A stretch of DNA of 64,000 nucleotides from Auanema rhodensis (taxonomy: Eukaryota > Nematoda > Chromadorea > Rhabditida > Rhabditidae). Shown piece after piece: positions 21,979 through 37,071 of the stretch (positions are counted from its first letter, which is position 1; every line of letters begins with the position of its first letter). Made by a program: the position numbers and the translations under genes. The stretch spans positions 4,030,001 to 4,094,000 of the forward strand of contig OZ059897.1 in NCBI GenBank assembly GCA_964057225.1. Reading direction: 5' to 3'. The notes beneath the pieces were generated by a model, which was given only the letters and a program-made list of their open reading frames with translations, had not been told where the DNA came from and ran no database searches.

Positions 21979-24900
21979 TTAATTTTTTCGTTGAATAACA
22001 TTGTCCATCGTCTTTGCCTTGAAAAAAGAAATCTAAAAACTCCTACTTTTTGTGAAATTATTTAGAAATTTTTCGGGAAAATTTTTGTCACAATGTTTTT
22101 GGAAGCAATGTTGAGTGTACATGGGAACTCAGCATACACTAATGCATTATTTTTCAAACGATCATAACTAATTTTTGTATAGAGCGTTTCTCAATGTAGT
22201 ATAGTGCATTCGATGCGGATTTTTAAGCTGCGTCGATCTGTGTTATCAGATTTGAGTTAGCTTGAAAATGCACCGAGATATCAACTGATATATGTTCACA
22301 CTTATATCCTCGATTTTCACCCTGAAGAAATGATTTTTTCGTTGAAAAACATTGTCCATCGTATTCGTCTTGAAAAAAGGAATCTAAAAACATCTACTTT
22401 TTGTGAAATTATTTAGAAATTTTTCGGGAAAATTTTTGTCACAATGTTTTTGGAAGCAATGTTGAGTGTACATGGGAACTCAGCATACACTAATGCATTA
22501 TTTTTCAAACGATCATAACTAATTTTTGTATGGAGCGTTTCTCAATGTAGTATAGTGCATTCGATGCGGAGTTTTAAGCTGCGTTGATCTGTGTTATCAG
22601 ATTTGCGCTAGCTTAAAAATGCACCGAGTAATCAACTGATATAGGTTCACACTTATATCCTCGATTTTCACCCTGAAGAATTAATTTTTTCGTTGAATAA
22701 CATTGTCCATCGTATTCGTCTTGAAAAAAGGAATCTAAAAACATCTACTTTTTGTGAAATTATTTAGAAATTTTTCGGGAAAATTTTTGTCACAATGTTT
22801 TTGGAAGCAATGTTGAGTGTACATGGGAACTCAGCATACACTAATGCATTATTTTTCAAACGATCATAACTAATTTTTGTATAGAGCGTTTCTCAATGTA
22901 GTATAGTGCATTCGATGCGGATTTTTAAGCTGCGTCGATCTGTGTTATCAGATTTGAGTTAGCTTGAAAATGCACCGAGATATCAACTGATATATGTTCA
23001 CACTTATATCCTCGATTTTCACCCTGAAGAATTAATTTTTTCGTTGAATAACATTGTCCATCGTCTTTGCCTTGAAAAAAGAAATCTAAAAACTCCTACT
23101 TTTTGTGAAATTATTTAGAAATTTTTCGGGAAAATTTTTGTCACAATGTTTTTGGAAGCAATGTTGAGTGTACATGGGAACTCAGCATACACTAATGCAT
23201 TATTTTTCAAACGATCATAACTAATTTTTGTATAGAGCGTTTCTCAATGTAGTATAGTGCATTCGATGCGGATTTTTAAGCTGCGTCGATCTGTGTTATC
23301 AGATTTGAGTTAGCTTGAAAATGCACCGAGATATCAACTGATATATGTTCACACTTATATCCTCGATTTTCACCCTGAAGAAATGATTTTTTCGTTGAAA
23401 AACATTGTCCATCGTATTCGTCTTGAAAAAAGGAATCTAAAAACATCTACTTTTTGTGAAATTATTTAGAAATTTTTCGGGAAAATTTTTGTCACAATGT
23501 TTTTGGAAGCAATGTTGAGTGTACATGGGAACTCAGCATACACTAATGCATTATTTTTCAAACGATCATAACTAATTTTTGTATGGAGCGTTTCTCAATG
23601 TAGTATAGTGCATTCGATGCGGAGTTTTAAGCTGCGTTGATCTGTGTTATCAGATTTGCGCTAGCTTAAAAATGCACCGAGTAATCAACTGATATAGGTT
23701 CACACTTATATCCTCGATTTTCACCCTGAAGAATTAATTTTTTCGTTGAATAACATTGTCCATCGTATTCGTCTTGAAAAAAGGAATCTAAAAACATCTA
23801 CTTTTTGTGAAATTATTTAGAAATTTTTCGGGAAAATTTTTGTCACAATGTTTTTGGAAGCAATGTTGAGTGTACATGGGAACTCAGCATACACTAATGC
23901 ATTATTTTTCAAACGATCATAACTAATTTTTGTATAGAGCGTTTCTCAATGTAGTATAGTGCATTCGATGCGGATTTTTAAGCTGCGTCGATCTGTGTTA
24001 TCAGATTTGAGTTAGCTTGAAAATGCACCGAGATATCAACTGATATATGTTCACACTTATATCCTCGATTTTCACCCTGAAGAATTAATTTTTTCGTTGA
24101 ATAACATTGTCCATCGTCTTTGCCTTGAAAAAAGAAATCTAAAAACTCCTACTTTTTGTGAAATTATTTAGAAATTTTTCGGGAAATTTTTTGTCACAAT
24201 GTTTTTGGAAGCAATGTTGAGTGTACATGGGAACTCAGCATACACTAATGCATTATTTTTCAAACGATCATAACTAATTTTTGTATAGAGCGTTTCTCAA
24301 TGTAGTATAGTGCATTCGATGCGGATTTTTAAGCTGCGTCGATCTGTGTTATCAGATTTGAGTTAGCTTGAAAATGCACCGAGATATCAACTGATATATG
24401 TTCACACTTATATCCTCAATTTTCACCCTGAAGAAATGATTTTTTCGTTGAAAAACATTGTCCATCGTATTCGTCTTGAAAAAAGGAATCTAAAAACATC
24501 TACTTTTTGTGAAATTATTTAGAAATTTTTCGGGAAAATTTTTGTCACAATGTTTTTGGAAGCAATGTTGAGTGTACATGGGAACTCAGCATACACTAAT
24601 GCATTATTTTTCAAACGATCATAACTAATTTTTGTATGGAGCGTTTCTCAATGTAGTATAGTGCATTCGATGCGGAGTTTTAAGCTGCGTTGATCTGTGT
24701 TATCAGATTTGCGCTAGCTTAAAAATGCACCGAGTAATCAACTGATATAGGTTCACACTTATATCCTCGATTTTCACCCTGAAGAATTAATTTTTTCGTT
24801 GAATAACATTGTCCATCGTATTCGTCTTGAAAAAAGGAATCTAAAAACATCTACTTTTTGTGAAATTATTTAGAAATTTTTCGGGAAAATTTTTGTCACA

Positions 24901-25488
24901 ATGTTTTTGGAAGCAATGTTGAGTGTACATGGGAACTCAGCATACACTAATGCATTATTTTTCAAACGATCATAACTAATTTTTGTATAGAGCGTTTCTC
25001 AATGTAGTATAGTGCATTCGATGCGGATTTTTAAGCTGCGTCGATCTGTGTTATCAGATTTGAGTTAGCTTGAAAATGCACCGAGATATCAACTGATATA
25101 TGTTCACACTTATATCCTCGATTTTCACCCTGAAGAAATGATTTTTTCGTTGAAAAACATTGTCCATCGTATTCGTCTTGAAAAAAGGAATCTAAAAACA
25201 TCTACTTTTTGTGAAATTATTTAGAAATTTTTCGGGAAAATTTTTGTCACAATGTTTTTGGAAGCAATGTTGAGTGTACATGGGAACTCAGCATACACTA
25301 ATGCATTATTTTTCAAACGATCATAACTAATTTTTGTATGGAGCGTTTCTCAATGTAGTATAGTGCATTCGATGCGGAGTTTTAAGCTGCGTTGATCTGT
25401 GTTATCAGATTTGCGCTAGCTTAAAAATGCACCGAGTAATCAACTGATATAGGTTCACACTTATATCCTCGATTTTCACCCTGAAGAA
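21979..25488. repeat. Higher-order repeat B-A-G, 1053 bp, three copies plus A
   Basis: B-A-G occurs at 21979-23031, 23032-24084 and 24085-25137, followed by one more A unit. The third B unit has gggaaatttttt, shared with the B units at 14608 and 25840. A private cctcaatt lies just before 24436. The trimer is the commonest higher-order unit of the central domain and returns at 39529. Confidence 0.85.
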
Positions 25489-28400
25489 TTAATTTTTTCG
25501 TTGAATAACATTGTCCATCGTATTCGTCTTGAAAAAAGGAATCTAAAAACATCTACTTTTTGTGAAATTATTTAGAAATTTTTCGGGAAAATTTTTGTCA
25601 CAATGTTTTTGGAAGCAATGTTGAGTGTACATGGGAACTCAGCATACACTAATGCATTATTTTTCAAACGATCATAACTAATTTTTGTATAGAGCGTTTC
25701 TCAATGTAGTATAGTGCATTCGATGCGGATTTTTAAGCTGCGTCGATCTGTGTTATCAGATTTGAGTTAGCTTGAAAATGCACCGAGATATCAACTGATA
25801 TATGTTCACACTTATATCCTCGATTTTCACCCTGAAGAATTAATTTTTTCGTTGAATAACATTGTCCATCGTCTTTGCCTTGAAAAAAGAAATCTAAAAA
25901 CTCCTACTTTTTGTGAAATTATTTAGAAATTTTTCGGGAAATTTTTTGTCACAATGTTTTTGGAAGCAATGTTGAGTGTACATGGGAACTCAGCATACAC
26001 TAATGCATTATTTTTCAAACGATCATAACTAATTTTTGTATAGAGCGTTTCTCAATGTAGTATAGTGCATTCGATGCGGATTTTTAAGCTGCGTCGATCT
26101 GTGTTATCAGATTTGAGTTAGCTTGAAAATGCACCGAGATATCAACTGATATATGTTCACACTTATATCCTCGATTTTCACCCTGAAGAAATGATTTTTT
26201 CGTTGAAAAACATTGTCCATCGTATTCGTCTTGAAAAAAGGAATCTAAAAACATCTACTTTTTGTGAAATTATTTAGAAATTTTTCGGGAAAATTTTTGT
26301 CACAATGTTTTTGGAAGCAATGTTGAGTGTACATGGGAACTCAGCATACACTAATGCATTATTTTTCAGACGATCATAACTAATTTTTGTATGGAGCGTT
26401 TCTCAATGTAGTATAGTGCATTCGATGCGGAGTTTTAAGCTGCGTTGATCTGTGTTATCAGATTTGCGCTAGCTTAAAAATGCACCGAGTAATCAACTGA
26501 TATAGGTTCACACTTATATCCTCGATTTTCACCCTGAAGAATTAATTTTTTCGTTGAATAACATTGTCCATCGTATTCGTCTTGAAAAAAGGAATCTAAA
26601 AACATCTACTTTTTGTGAAATTATTTAGAAATTTTTCGGGAAAATTTTTGTCACAATGTTTTTGGAAGCAATGTTGAGTGTACATGGGAACTCAGCATAC
26701 ACTAATGCATTATTTTTCAAACGATCATAACTAATTTTTGTATAGAGCGTTTCTCAATGTAGTATAGTGCATTCGATGCGGATTTTTAAGCTGCGTCGAT
26801 CTGTGTTATCAGATTTGAGTTAGCTTGAAAATGCACCGAGATATCAACTGATATATGTTCACACTTATATCCTCGATTTTCACCCTGAAGAATTAATTTT
26901 TTCGTTGAATAACATTGTCCATCGTCTTTGCCTTGAAAAAAGAAATCTAAAAACTCCTACTTTTTGTGAAATTATTTAGAAATTTTTCGGGAAAATTTTT
27001 GTCACAATGTTTTTGGAAGCAATGTTGAGTGTACATGGGAACTCAGCATACACTAATGCATTATTTTTCAAACGATCATAACTAATTTTTGTATAGAGCG
27101 TTTCTCAATGTAGTATAGTGCATTCGATGCGGATTTTTAAGCTGCGTCGATCTGTGTTATCAGATTTGAGTTAGCTTGAAAATGCACCGAGATATCAACT
27201 GATATATGTTCACACTTATATCCTCGATTTTCACCCTGAAGAAATGATTTTTTCGTTGAAAAACATTGTCCATCGTATTCGTCTTGAAAAAAGGAATCTA
27301 AAAACATCTACTTTTTGGGAAATTATTTAGAAATTTTTCGGGAAAATTTTTGTCACAATGTTTTTGGAAGCAATGTTGAGTGTACATGGGAACTCAGCAT
27401 ACACTAATGCATTATTTTTCAAACGATCATAACTAATTTTTGTATAGAGCGTTTCTCAATGTAGTATAGTGCATTCGATGCGGATTTTTAAGCTGCGTCG
27501 ATCTGTGTTATCAGATTTGAGTTAGCTTAAAAATGCACCGAGATATCAACTGACATATGTTCACACTTATACCCTCGATTTTCACCCTGAAGAAATGATT
27601 TTTTCGTTGAAAAACATTGTCCATCGTATTCGTCTTGAAAAAAGGAATCTAAAAACATCTACTTTTTGTGAAATTATTTAGAAATTTTTCGGGAAAATTT
27701 TTGTCACAATGTTTTTGGAAGCAATGTTGAGTGTACATGGGAACTCAGCATACACTAATGCATTATTTTTCAAACGATCATAACTAATTTTTGTATAGAG
27801 CGTTTCTCAATGTAGTATAGTGCATTCGATGCGGATTTTTAAGCTGCGTCGATCTGTGTTATCAGATTTGAGTTAGCTTAAAAATGCACCGAGATATCAA
27901 CTGATATATGTTCACATTTATATCCTCGATTTTCACCCTGAAGAAATGATTTTTTCGTTAAAAAACATTGTCCATCGTATTTGTCTTGAAAAAAGGAATC
28001 TAAAAACATCTACTTTTTGTGAAATTATTTAGAAATTTTTCGGGAAAATTTTTGTCAAAATGTTTTTGGAAGCAATGTTGAGTGTACATGGGAACTCAAC
28101 ATACACTAATGCATTATTTTTCAAACGATCATAACTAATTTTTGTATGGAGCGTTTCTCAATGTAGTATAGTGCATTCGATGCGGATTTTTAAGCTGCGT
28201 TGATCTGTGTTATCAGATTTGAGTTAGCTTGAAAATGCACCGAGATATCAACTGATATAGGTTCACACTTATATCCTCGATTTTCACCCTGAAGAATAAA
28301 TTTTTTCGTTGAAAAACATTGTCCATCGTATTCGTCTTGAAAAAAGGAATCTAAAAACATCTACTTTTTGTGAAATTATTTAGAAATTTTTCGGGAAAAT

Positions 28401-29700
28401 TTTTGTCACAATGTTTTTGGAAGCAATGTTGAGTGTACATGGGAACTCAGCATACACTAATGCATTATTTTTCAAACGATCATAACTAATTTTTTTATAG
28501 AGCGTTTCTCAATGTAGTATAGTGCATTCGATGCGGATTTTTAAGCTGCGTCGATCTGTGTTATCAGATTTGAGTTAGCTTGAAAATGCACCGAGATATC
28601 AACTGATATATGTTCACACTTATATCCTCGATTTTCACCCTGAAGAATTAATTTTTTCGTTGAATAACATTGTCCATCGTCTTTGCCTTGAAAAAAGAAA
28701 TCTAAAAACTCCTACTTTTTGTGAAATTATTTAGAAATTTTTCGGGAAAATTTTTGTCACAATGTTTTTGGAAGCAATGTTGAGTGTACATGGGAACTCA
28801 GCATACACTAATGCATTATTTTTCAAACGATCATAACTAATTTTTGTATAGAGCGTTTCTCAATGTAGTATAGTGCATTCGATGCGGATTTTTAAGCTGC
28901 GTCGATCTGTGTTATCAGATTTGAGTTAGCTTGAAAATGCACCGAGATATCAACTGATATATGTTCACACTTATATCCTCGATTTTCACCCTGAAGAAAT
29001 GATTTTTTCGTTGAAAAACATTGTCCATCGTATTCGTCTTGAAAAAAGGAATCTAAAAACATCTACTTTTTGTGAAATTATTTAGAAATTTTTCGGGAAA
29101 ATTTTTGTCACAATGTTTTTGGAAGCAATGTTGAGTGTACATGGGAACTCAGCATACACTAATGCATTATTTTTCAAACGATCATAACTAATTTTTGTAT
29201 GGAGCGTTTCTCAATGTAGTATAGTGCATTCGATGCGGAGTTTTAAGCTGCGTTGATCTGTGTTATCAGATTTGCGCTAGCTTAAAAATGCACCGAGTAA
29301 TCAACTGATATAGGTTCACACTTATATCCTCGATTTTCACCCTGAAGAATTAATTTTTTCGTTGAATAACATTGTCCATCGTATTCGTCTTGAAAAAAGG
29401 AATCTAAAAACATCTACTTTTTGTGAAATTATTTAGAAATTTTTCGGGAAAATTTTTGTCACAATGTTTTTGGAAGCAATGTTGAGTGTACATGGGAACT
29501 CAGCATACACTAATGCATTATTTTTCAAACGATCATAACTAATTTTTGTATAGAGCGTTTCTCAATGTAGTATAGTGCATTCGATGCGGATTTTTAAGCT
29601 GCGTCGATCTGTGTTATCAGATTTGAGTTAGCTTGAAAATGCACCGAGATATCAACTGATATATGTTCACACTTATATCCTCGATTTTCACCCTGAAGAA
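25489..29700. repeat. Twelve-unit higher-order segment, copy 2 (4212 bp)
   Basis: The order G-B-A-G-B-A-A'-D-F-B-A-G is identical to that of 14257-18468, displaced by exactly 32 units (11,232 bp). Private differences in this copy include tttcagacgatc near 26368, tttttgggaaatt near 27316, and cacatttata with atttgtc around 27915-27980. The few differences and shared rare marks show common descent by a segmental duplication rather than independent assembly. Confidence 0.85.
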
Positions 29701-30402
29701 TTAATTTTTTCGTTGAATAACATTGTCCATCGTCTTTGCCTTGAAAAAAGAAATCTAAAAACTCCTACTTTTTGTGAAATTATTTAGAAATTTTTCGGGA
29801 AAATTTTTGTCACAATGTTTTTGGAAGCAATGTTGAGTGTACATGGGAACTCAGCATACACTAATGCATTATTTTTCAAACGATCATAACTAATTTTTGT
29901 ATGGAGCGTTTCTCAATGTAGTATAGTGCATTCGATGCGGAGTTTTAAGCTGCGTTGATCTGTGTTATCAGATTTGCGCTAGCTTAAAAATGCACCGAGT
30001 AATCAACTGATATAGGTTCACACTTATATCCTCGATTTTCACCCTGAAGAATTAATTTTTTCGTTGAATAACATTGTCCATCGTATTCGTCTTGAAAAAA
30101 GGAATCTAAAAACATCTACTTTTTGTGAAATTATTTAGAAATTTTTCGGGAAAATTTTTGTCACAATGTTTTTGGAAGCAATGTTGAGTGTACATGGGAA
30201 CTCAGCATACACTAATGCATTATTTTTCAAACGATCATAACTAATTTTTGTATAGAGCGTTTCTCAATGTAGTATAGTGCATTCGATGCGGATTTTTAAG
30301 CTGCGTCGATCTGTGTTATCAGATTTGAGTTAGCTTGAAAATGCACCGAGATATCAACTGATATATGTTCACACTTATATCCTCGATTTTCACCCTGAAG
30401 AA
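29701..30402. repeat. Central spacer pair B-G
   Basis: Two ordinary central units lie between the twelve-unit segment and the seven-unit repeat. I see no special markers in them. Confidence 0.8.
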
Positions 30403-33400
30403 TTAATTTTTTCGTTGAATAACATTGTCCATCGTCTTTGCCTTGAAAAAAGAAATCTAAAAACTCCTACTTTTTGTGAAATTATTTAGAAATTTTTCGG
30501 GAAAATTTTTGTCACAATGTTTTTGGAAGCAATGTTGAGTGTACATGGGAACTCAGCATACACTAATGCATTATTTTTCAAACGATCATAACTAATTTTT
30601 GTATAGAGCGTTTCTCAATGTAGTATAGTGCATTCGATGCAGATTTTTAAGCTGCGTCGATCTGTGTTATCAGATTTGAGTTAGCTTGAAAATGCACCGA
30701 GATATCAACTGATATATGTTCACACTTATATCCTCGATTTTCACCCTGAAGAAATGATTTTTTCGTTGAAAAACATTGTCCATCGTATTCGTCTTGAAAA
30801 AAGGAATCTAAAAACATCTACTTTTTGTGAAATTATTTAGAAATTTTTCGGGAAAATTTTTGTCACAATGTTTTTGGAAGCAATGTTGAGTGTACATGGG
30901 AACTCAGCATACACTAATGCATTATTTTTCAAACGATCATAACTAATTTTTGTATAGAGCGTTTCTCAATGTAGTATAGTGCATTCGATGCGGATTTTTA
31001 AGCTGCGTCGATCTGTGTTATCAGATTTGAGTTAGCTTAAAAATGCACCGAGATATCAACTGACATATGTTCACACTTATACCCTCGATTTTCACCCTGA
31101 AGAAATGATTTTTTCGTTGAAAAACATTGTCCATCGTATTCGTCTTGAAAAAAGGAATCTAAAAACATCTACTTTTTGTGAAATTATTTAGAAATTTTTC
31201 GGGAAAATTTTTGTCACAATGTTTTTGGAAGCAATGTTGAGTGTACATGGGAACTCAGCATACACTAATGCATTATTTTTCAAACGATCATAACTAATTT
31301 TTGTATAGAGCGTTTCTCAATGTAGTATAGTGCATTCGATGCGGATTTTTAAGCTGCGTCGATCTGTGTTATCAGATTTGAGTTAGCTTAAAAATGCACC
31401 GAGATATCAACTGATATATGTTCACACTTATATCCTCGATTTTCACCCTGAAGAAATGATTTTTTCGTTAAAAAACATTGTCCATCGTATTCGTCTTGAA
31501 AAAAGGAATCTAAAAACATCTACTTTTTGTGAAATTATTTAGAAATTTTTCGGGAAAATTTTTGTCAAAATGTTTTTGGAAGCAATGTTGAGTGTACATG
31601 GGAACTCAACATACACTAATGCATTATTTTTCAAACGATCATAACTAATTTTTGTATGGAGCGTTTCTCAATGTAGTATAGTGCATTCGATGCGGATTTT
31701 TAAGCTGCGTTGATCTGTGTTATCAGATTTGCGCTAGCTTAAAAATGCACCGAGTAATCAACTGATATAGGTTCACACTTATATCCTCGATTTTCACCCT
31801 GAAGAATAAATTTTTTCGTTGAATAACATTGTCCATCGTCTTTGCCTTGAAAAAAAAAATCTAAAAACTCCTACTTTTTGTGAAATTATTTAGAAATTTT
31901 TCGGGAAAATTTTTGTCAAAATGTTTTTGGAAGCAATGTTGAGTGTACATGGGAACTCAACATACACTAATGCATTATTTTTCAAACGATCATAACTAAT
32001 TTTTGTATGGAGCGTTTCTCAATGTAGTATAGTGCATTCGATGCGGATTTTTAAGCTGCGTTGATCTGTGTTATCAGATTTGAGTTAGCTTGAAAATGCA
32101 CCGAGATATCAACTGATATAGGTTCACACTTATATCCTCGATTTTCACCCTGAAGAATAAATTTTTTCGTTGAAAAACATTGTCCATCGTATTCGTCTTG
32201 AAAAAAGGAATCTAAAAACATCTACTTTTTGTGAAATTATTTAGAAATTTTTCGGGAAAATTTTTGTCACAATGTTTTTGGAAGCAATGTTGAGTGTACA
32301 TGGGAACTCAGCATACACTAATGCATTATTTTTCAAACGATCATAACTAATTTTTTTATAGAGCGTTTCTCAATGTAGTATAGTGCATTCGATGCGGATT
32401 TTTAAGCTGCGTCGATCTGTGTTATCAGATTTGAGTTAGCTTGAAAATGCACCGAGATATCAACTGATATATGTTCACACTTATATCCTCGATTTTCACC
32501 CTGAAGAATTAATTTTTTCGTTGAATAACATTGTCCATCGTCTTTGCCTTGAAAAAAGAAATCTAAAAACTCCTACTTTTTGTGAAATTATTTAGAAATT
32601 TTTCGGGAAAATTTTTGTCACAATGTTTTTGGAAGCAATGTTGAGTGTACATGGGAACTCAGCATACACTAATGCATTATTTTTCAAACGATCATAACTA
32701 ATTTTTGTATAGAGCGTTTCTCAATGTAGTATAGTGCATTCGATGGGGATTTTTAAGCTGCGTCGATCTGTGTTATCAGATTTGAGTTAGCTTGAAAATG
32801 CACCGAGATATCAACTGATATATGTTCACACTTATATCCTCGATTTTCACCCTGAAGAATTAATTTTTTCGTTGAATAACATTGTCCATCGTCTTTGCCT
32901 TGAAAAAAGAAATCTAAAAACTCCTACTTTTTGTGAAATTATTTAGAAATTTTTCGGGAAAATTTTTGTCACAATGTTTTTGGAAGCAATGTTGAGTGTA
33001 CATGGGAACTCAGCATACACTAATGCATTATTTTTCAAACGATCATAACTAATTTTTGTATAGAGCGTTTCTCAATGTAGTATAGTGCATTCGATGCAGA
33101 TTTTTAAGCTGCGTCGATCTGTGTTATCAGATTTGAGTTAGCTTGAAAATGCACCGAGATATCAACTGATATATGTTCACACTTATATCCTCGATTTTCA
33201 CCCTGAAGAAATGATTTTTTCGTTGAAAAACATTGTCCATCGTATTCGTCTTGAAAAAAGGAATCTAAAAACATCTACTTTTTGTGAAATTATTTAGAAA
33301 TTTTTCGGGAAAATTTTTGTCACAATGTTTTTGGAAGCAATGTTGAGTGTACATGGGAACTCAGCATACACTAATGCATTATTTTTCAAACGATCATAAC

Positions 33401-35316
33401 TAATTTTTGTATAGAGCGTTTCTCAATGTAGTATAGTGCATTCGATGCGGATTTTTAAGCTGCGTCGATCTGTGTTATCAGATTTGAGTTAGCTTAAAAA
33501 TGCACCGAGATATCAACTGACATATGTTCACACTTATACCCTCGATTTTCACCCTGAAGAAATGATTTTTTCGTTGAAAAACATTGTCCATCGTATTCGT
33601 CTTGAAAAAAGGAATCTAAAAACATCTACTTTTTGTGAAATTATTTAGAAATTTTTTGGGAAAATTTTTGTCACAATGTTTTTGGAAGCAATGTTGAGTG
33701 TACATGGGAACTCAGCATACACTAATGCATTATTTTTCAAACGATCATAACTAATTTTTGTATAGAGCGTTTCTCAATGTAGTATAGTGCATTCGATGCG
33801 GATTTTTAAGCTGCGTCGATCTGTGTTATCAGATTTGAGTTAGCTTAAAAATGCACCGAGATATCAACTGATATATGTTCACACTTATATCCTCGATTTT
33901 CACCCTGAAGAAATGATTTTTTCGTTAAAAAACATTGTCCATCGTATTCGTCTTGAAAAAAGGAATCTAAAAACATCTACTTTTTGTGAAATTATTTAGA
34001 AATTTTTCGGGAAAATTTTTGTCAAAATGTTTTTGGAAGCAATGTTGAGTGTACATGGGAACTCAACATACACTAATGCATTATTTTTCAAACGATCATA
34101 ACTAATTTTTGTATGGAGCGTTTCTCAATGTAGTATAGTGCATTCGATGCGGATTTTTAAGCTGCGTTGATCTGTGTTATCAGATTTGCGCTAGCTTAAA
34201 AATGCACCGAGTAATCAACTGATATAGGTTCACACTTATATCCTCGATTTTCACCCTGAAGAATAAATTTTTTCGTTGAATAACATTGTCCATCGTCTTT
34301 GCCTTGAAAAAAAAAATCTAAAAACTCCTACTTTTTGTGAAATTATTTAGAAATTTTTCGGGAAAATTTTTGTCAAAATGTTTTTGGAAGCAATGTTGAG
34401 TGTACATGGGAACTCAACATACACTAATGCATTATTTTTCAAACGATCATAACTAATTTTTGTATGGAGCGTTTCTCAATGTAGTATAGTGCATTCGATG
34501 CGGATTTTTAAGCTGCGTTGATCTGTGTTATCAGATTTGAGTTAGCTTGAAAATGCACCGAGATATCAACTGATATAGGTTCACACTTATATCCTCGATT
34601 TTCACCCTGAAGAATAAATTTTTTCGTTGAAAAACATTGTCCATCGTATTCGTCTTGAAAAAAGGAATCTAAAAACATCTACTTTTTGTGAAATTATTTA
34701 GAAATTTTTCGGGAAAATTTTTGTCACAATGTTTTTGGAAGCAATGTTGAGTGTACATGGGAACTCAGCATACACTAATGCATTATTTTTCAAACGATCA
34801 TAACTAATTTTTTTATAGAGCGTTTCTCAATGTAGTATAGTGCATTCGATGCGGATTTTTAAGCTGCGTCGATCTGTGTTATCAGATTTGAGTTAGCTTG
34901 AAAATGCACCGAGATATCAACTGATATATGTTCACACTTATATCCTCGATTTTCACCCTGAAGAATTAATTTTTTCGTTGAATAACATTGTCCATCGTCT
35001 TTGCCTTGAAAAAAGAAATCTAAAAACTCCTACTTTTTGTGAAATTATTTAGAAATTTTTCGGGAAAATTTTTGTCACAATGTTTTTGGAAGCAATGTTG
35101 AGTGTACATGGGAACTCAGCATACACTAATGCATTATTTTTCAAACGATCATAACTAATTTTTGTATAGAGCGTTTCTCAATGTAGTATAGTGCATTCGA
35201 TGGGGATTTTTAAGCTGCGTCGATCTGTGTTATCAGATTTGAGTTAGCTTGAAAATGCACCGAGATATCAACTGATATATGTTCACACTTATATCCTCGA
35301 TTTTCACCCTGAAGAA
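30403..35316. repeat. Higher-order repeat B-A-A'-D-E-F-B, two copies of 2457 bp
   Basis: The copies are 30403-32859 and 32860-35316. Both carry gatgcagat (c to t strand-wise, g to a here) before the A unit, at about 30637 and 33094, a change in an otherwise nearly invariant word. A second rare change, gatggggat, lies before 32860 and before 35317, exactly 2457 bp apart (32741 and 35198). The E units here carry the outer gtcaaaatg/tcaacat form, unlike the E units at 12853 and 21277. Private changes include attttttggg near 33655. Confidence 0.88.
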
Positions 35317-37071
35317 ATGATTTTTTCGTTGAAAAACATTGTCCATCGTATTCGTCTTGAAAAAAGGAATCTAAAAACATCTACTTTTTGTGAAATTATT
35401 TAGAAATTTTTCGGGAAAATTTTTGTCACAATGTTTTTGGAAGCAATGTTGAGTGTACATGGGAACTCAGCATACACTAATGCATTATTTTTCAAACGAT
35501 CATAACTAATTTTTGTATGGAGCGTTTCTCAATGTAGTATAGTGCATTCGATGCGGAGTTTTAAGCTGCGTTGATCTGTGTTATCAGATTTGCGCTAGCT
35601 TAAAAATGCACCGAGTAATCAACTGATATAGGTTCACACTTATATCCTCGATTTTCACCCTGAAGAATTAATTTTTTCGTTGAATAACATTGTCCATCGT
35701 ATTCGTCTTGAAAAAAGGAATCTAAAAACATCTACTTTTTGTGAAATTATTTAGAAATTTTTCGGGAAAATTTTTGTCACAATGTTTTTGGAAGCAATGT
35801 TGAGTGTACATGGGAACTCAGCATACACTAATGCATTATTTTTCAAACGATCATAACTAATTTTTGTATGGAGCGTTTCTCAATGTAGTATAGTGCATTC
35901 GATGCGGAGTTTTAAGCTGCGTTGATCTGTGTTATCAGATTTGCGCTAGCTTAAAAATGCACCGAGTAATCAACTGATATAGGTTCACACTTATATCCTC
36001 GATTTTCACCCTGAAGAATTAATTTTTTCGTTGAATAACATTGTCCATCGTATTCGTCTTGAAAAAAGGAATCTAAAAACATCTACTTTTTGTGAAATTA
36101 TTTAGAAATTTTTCGGGAAAATTTTTGTCACAATGTTTTTGGAAGCAATGTTGAGTGTACATGGGAACTCAGCATACACTAATGCATTATTTTTCAAACG
36201 ATCATAACTAATTTTTGTATAGAGCGTTTCTCAATGTAGTATAGTGCATTCGATGCAGATTTTTAAGCTGCGTCGATCTGTGTTATCAGATTTGAGTTAG
36301 CTTGAAAATGCACCGAGATATCAACTGATATATGTTCACACTTATATCCTCGATTTTCACCCTGAAGAAATGATTTTTTCGTTGAAAAACATTGTCCATC
36401 GTATTCGTCTTGAAAAAAGGAATCTAAAAACATCTACTTTTTGTGAAATTATTTAGAAATTTTTCGGGAAAATTTTTGTCACAATGTTTTTGGAAGCAAT
36501 GTTGAGTGTACATGGGAACTCAGCATACACTAATGCATTATTTTTCAAACGATCATAACTAATTTTTGTATAGAGCGTTTCTCAATGTAGTATAGTGCAT
36601 TCGATGCGGATTTTTAAGCTGCGTCGATCTGTGTTATCAGATTTGAGTTAGCTTAAAAATGCACCGAGATATCAACTGACATATGTTCACACTTATACCC
36701 TCGATTTTCACCCTGAAGAAATGATTTTTTCGTTGAAAAACATTGTCCATCGTATTCGTCTTGAAAAAAGGAATCTAAAAACATCTACTTTTTGTGAAAT
36801 TATTTAGAAATTTTTCGGGAAAATTTTTGTCACAATGTTTTTGGAAGCAATGTTGAGTGTACATGGGAACTCAGCATACACTAATGCATTATTTTTCAAA
36901 CGATCATAACTAATTTTTGTATAGAGCGTTTCTCAATGTAGTATAGTGCATTCGATGCGGATTTTTAAGCTGCGTCGATCTGTGTTATCAGATTTGAGTT
37001 AGCTTAAAAATGCACCGAGATATCAACTGATATATGTTCACACTTCTATCCTCGATTTTCACCCTGAAGAA
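35317..37071. repeat. Central block A-G-G-A-A'
   Basis: The block starts after the gatgggg mark and contains a G-G tandem pair. Its second A unit follows gatgcagat (36251), the mark of the seven-unit repeat, 9 units after the previous instance. It therefore probably derives from a third, rearranged copy of that repeat in which two or more units were replaced by A-G-G. Confidence 0.78.
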
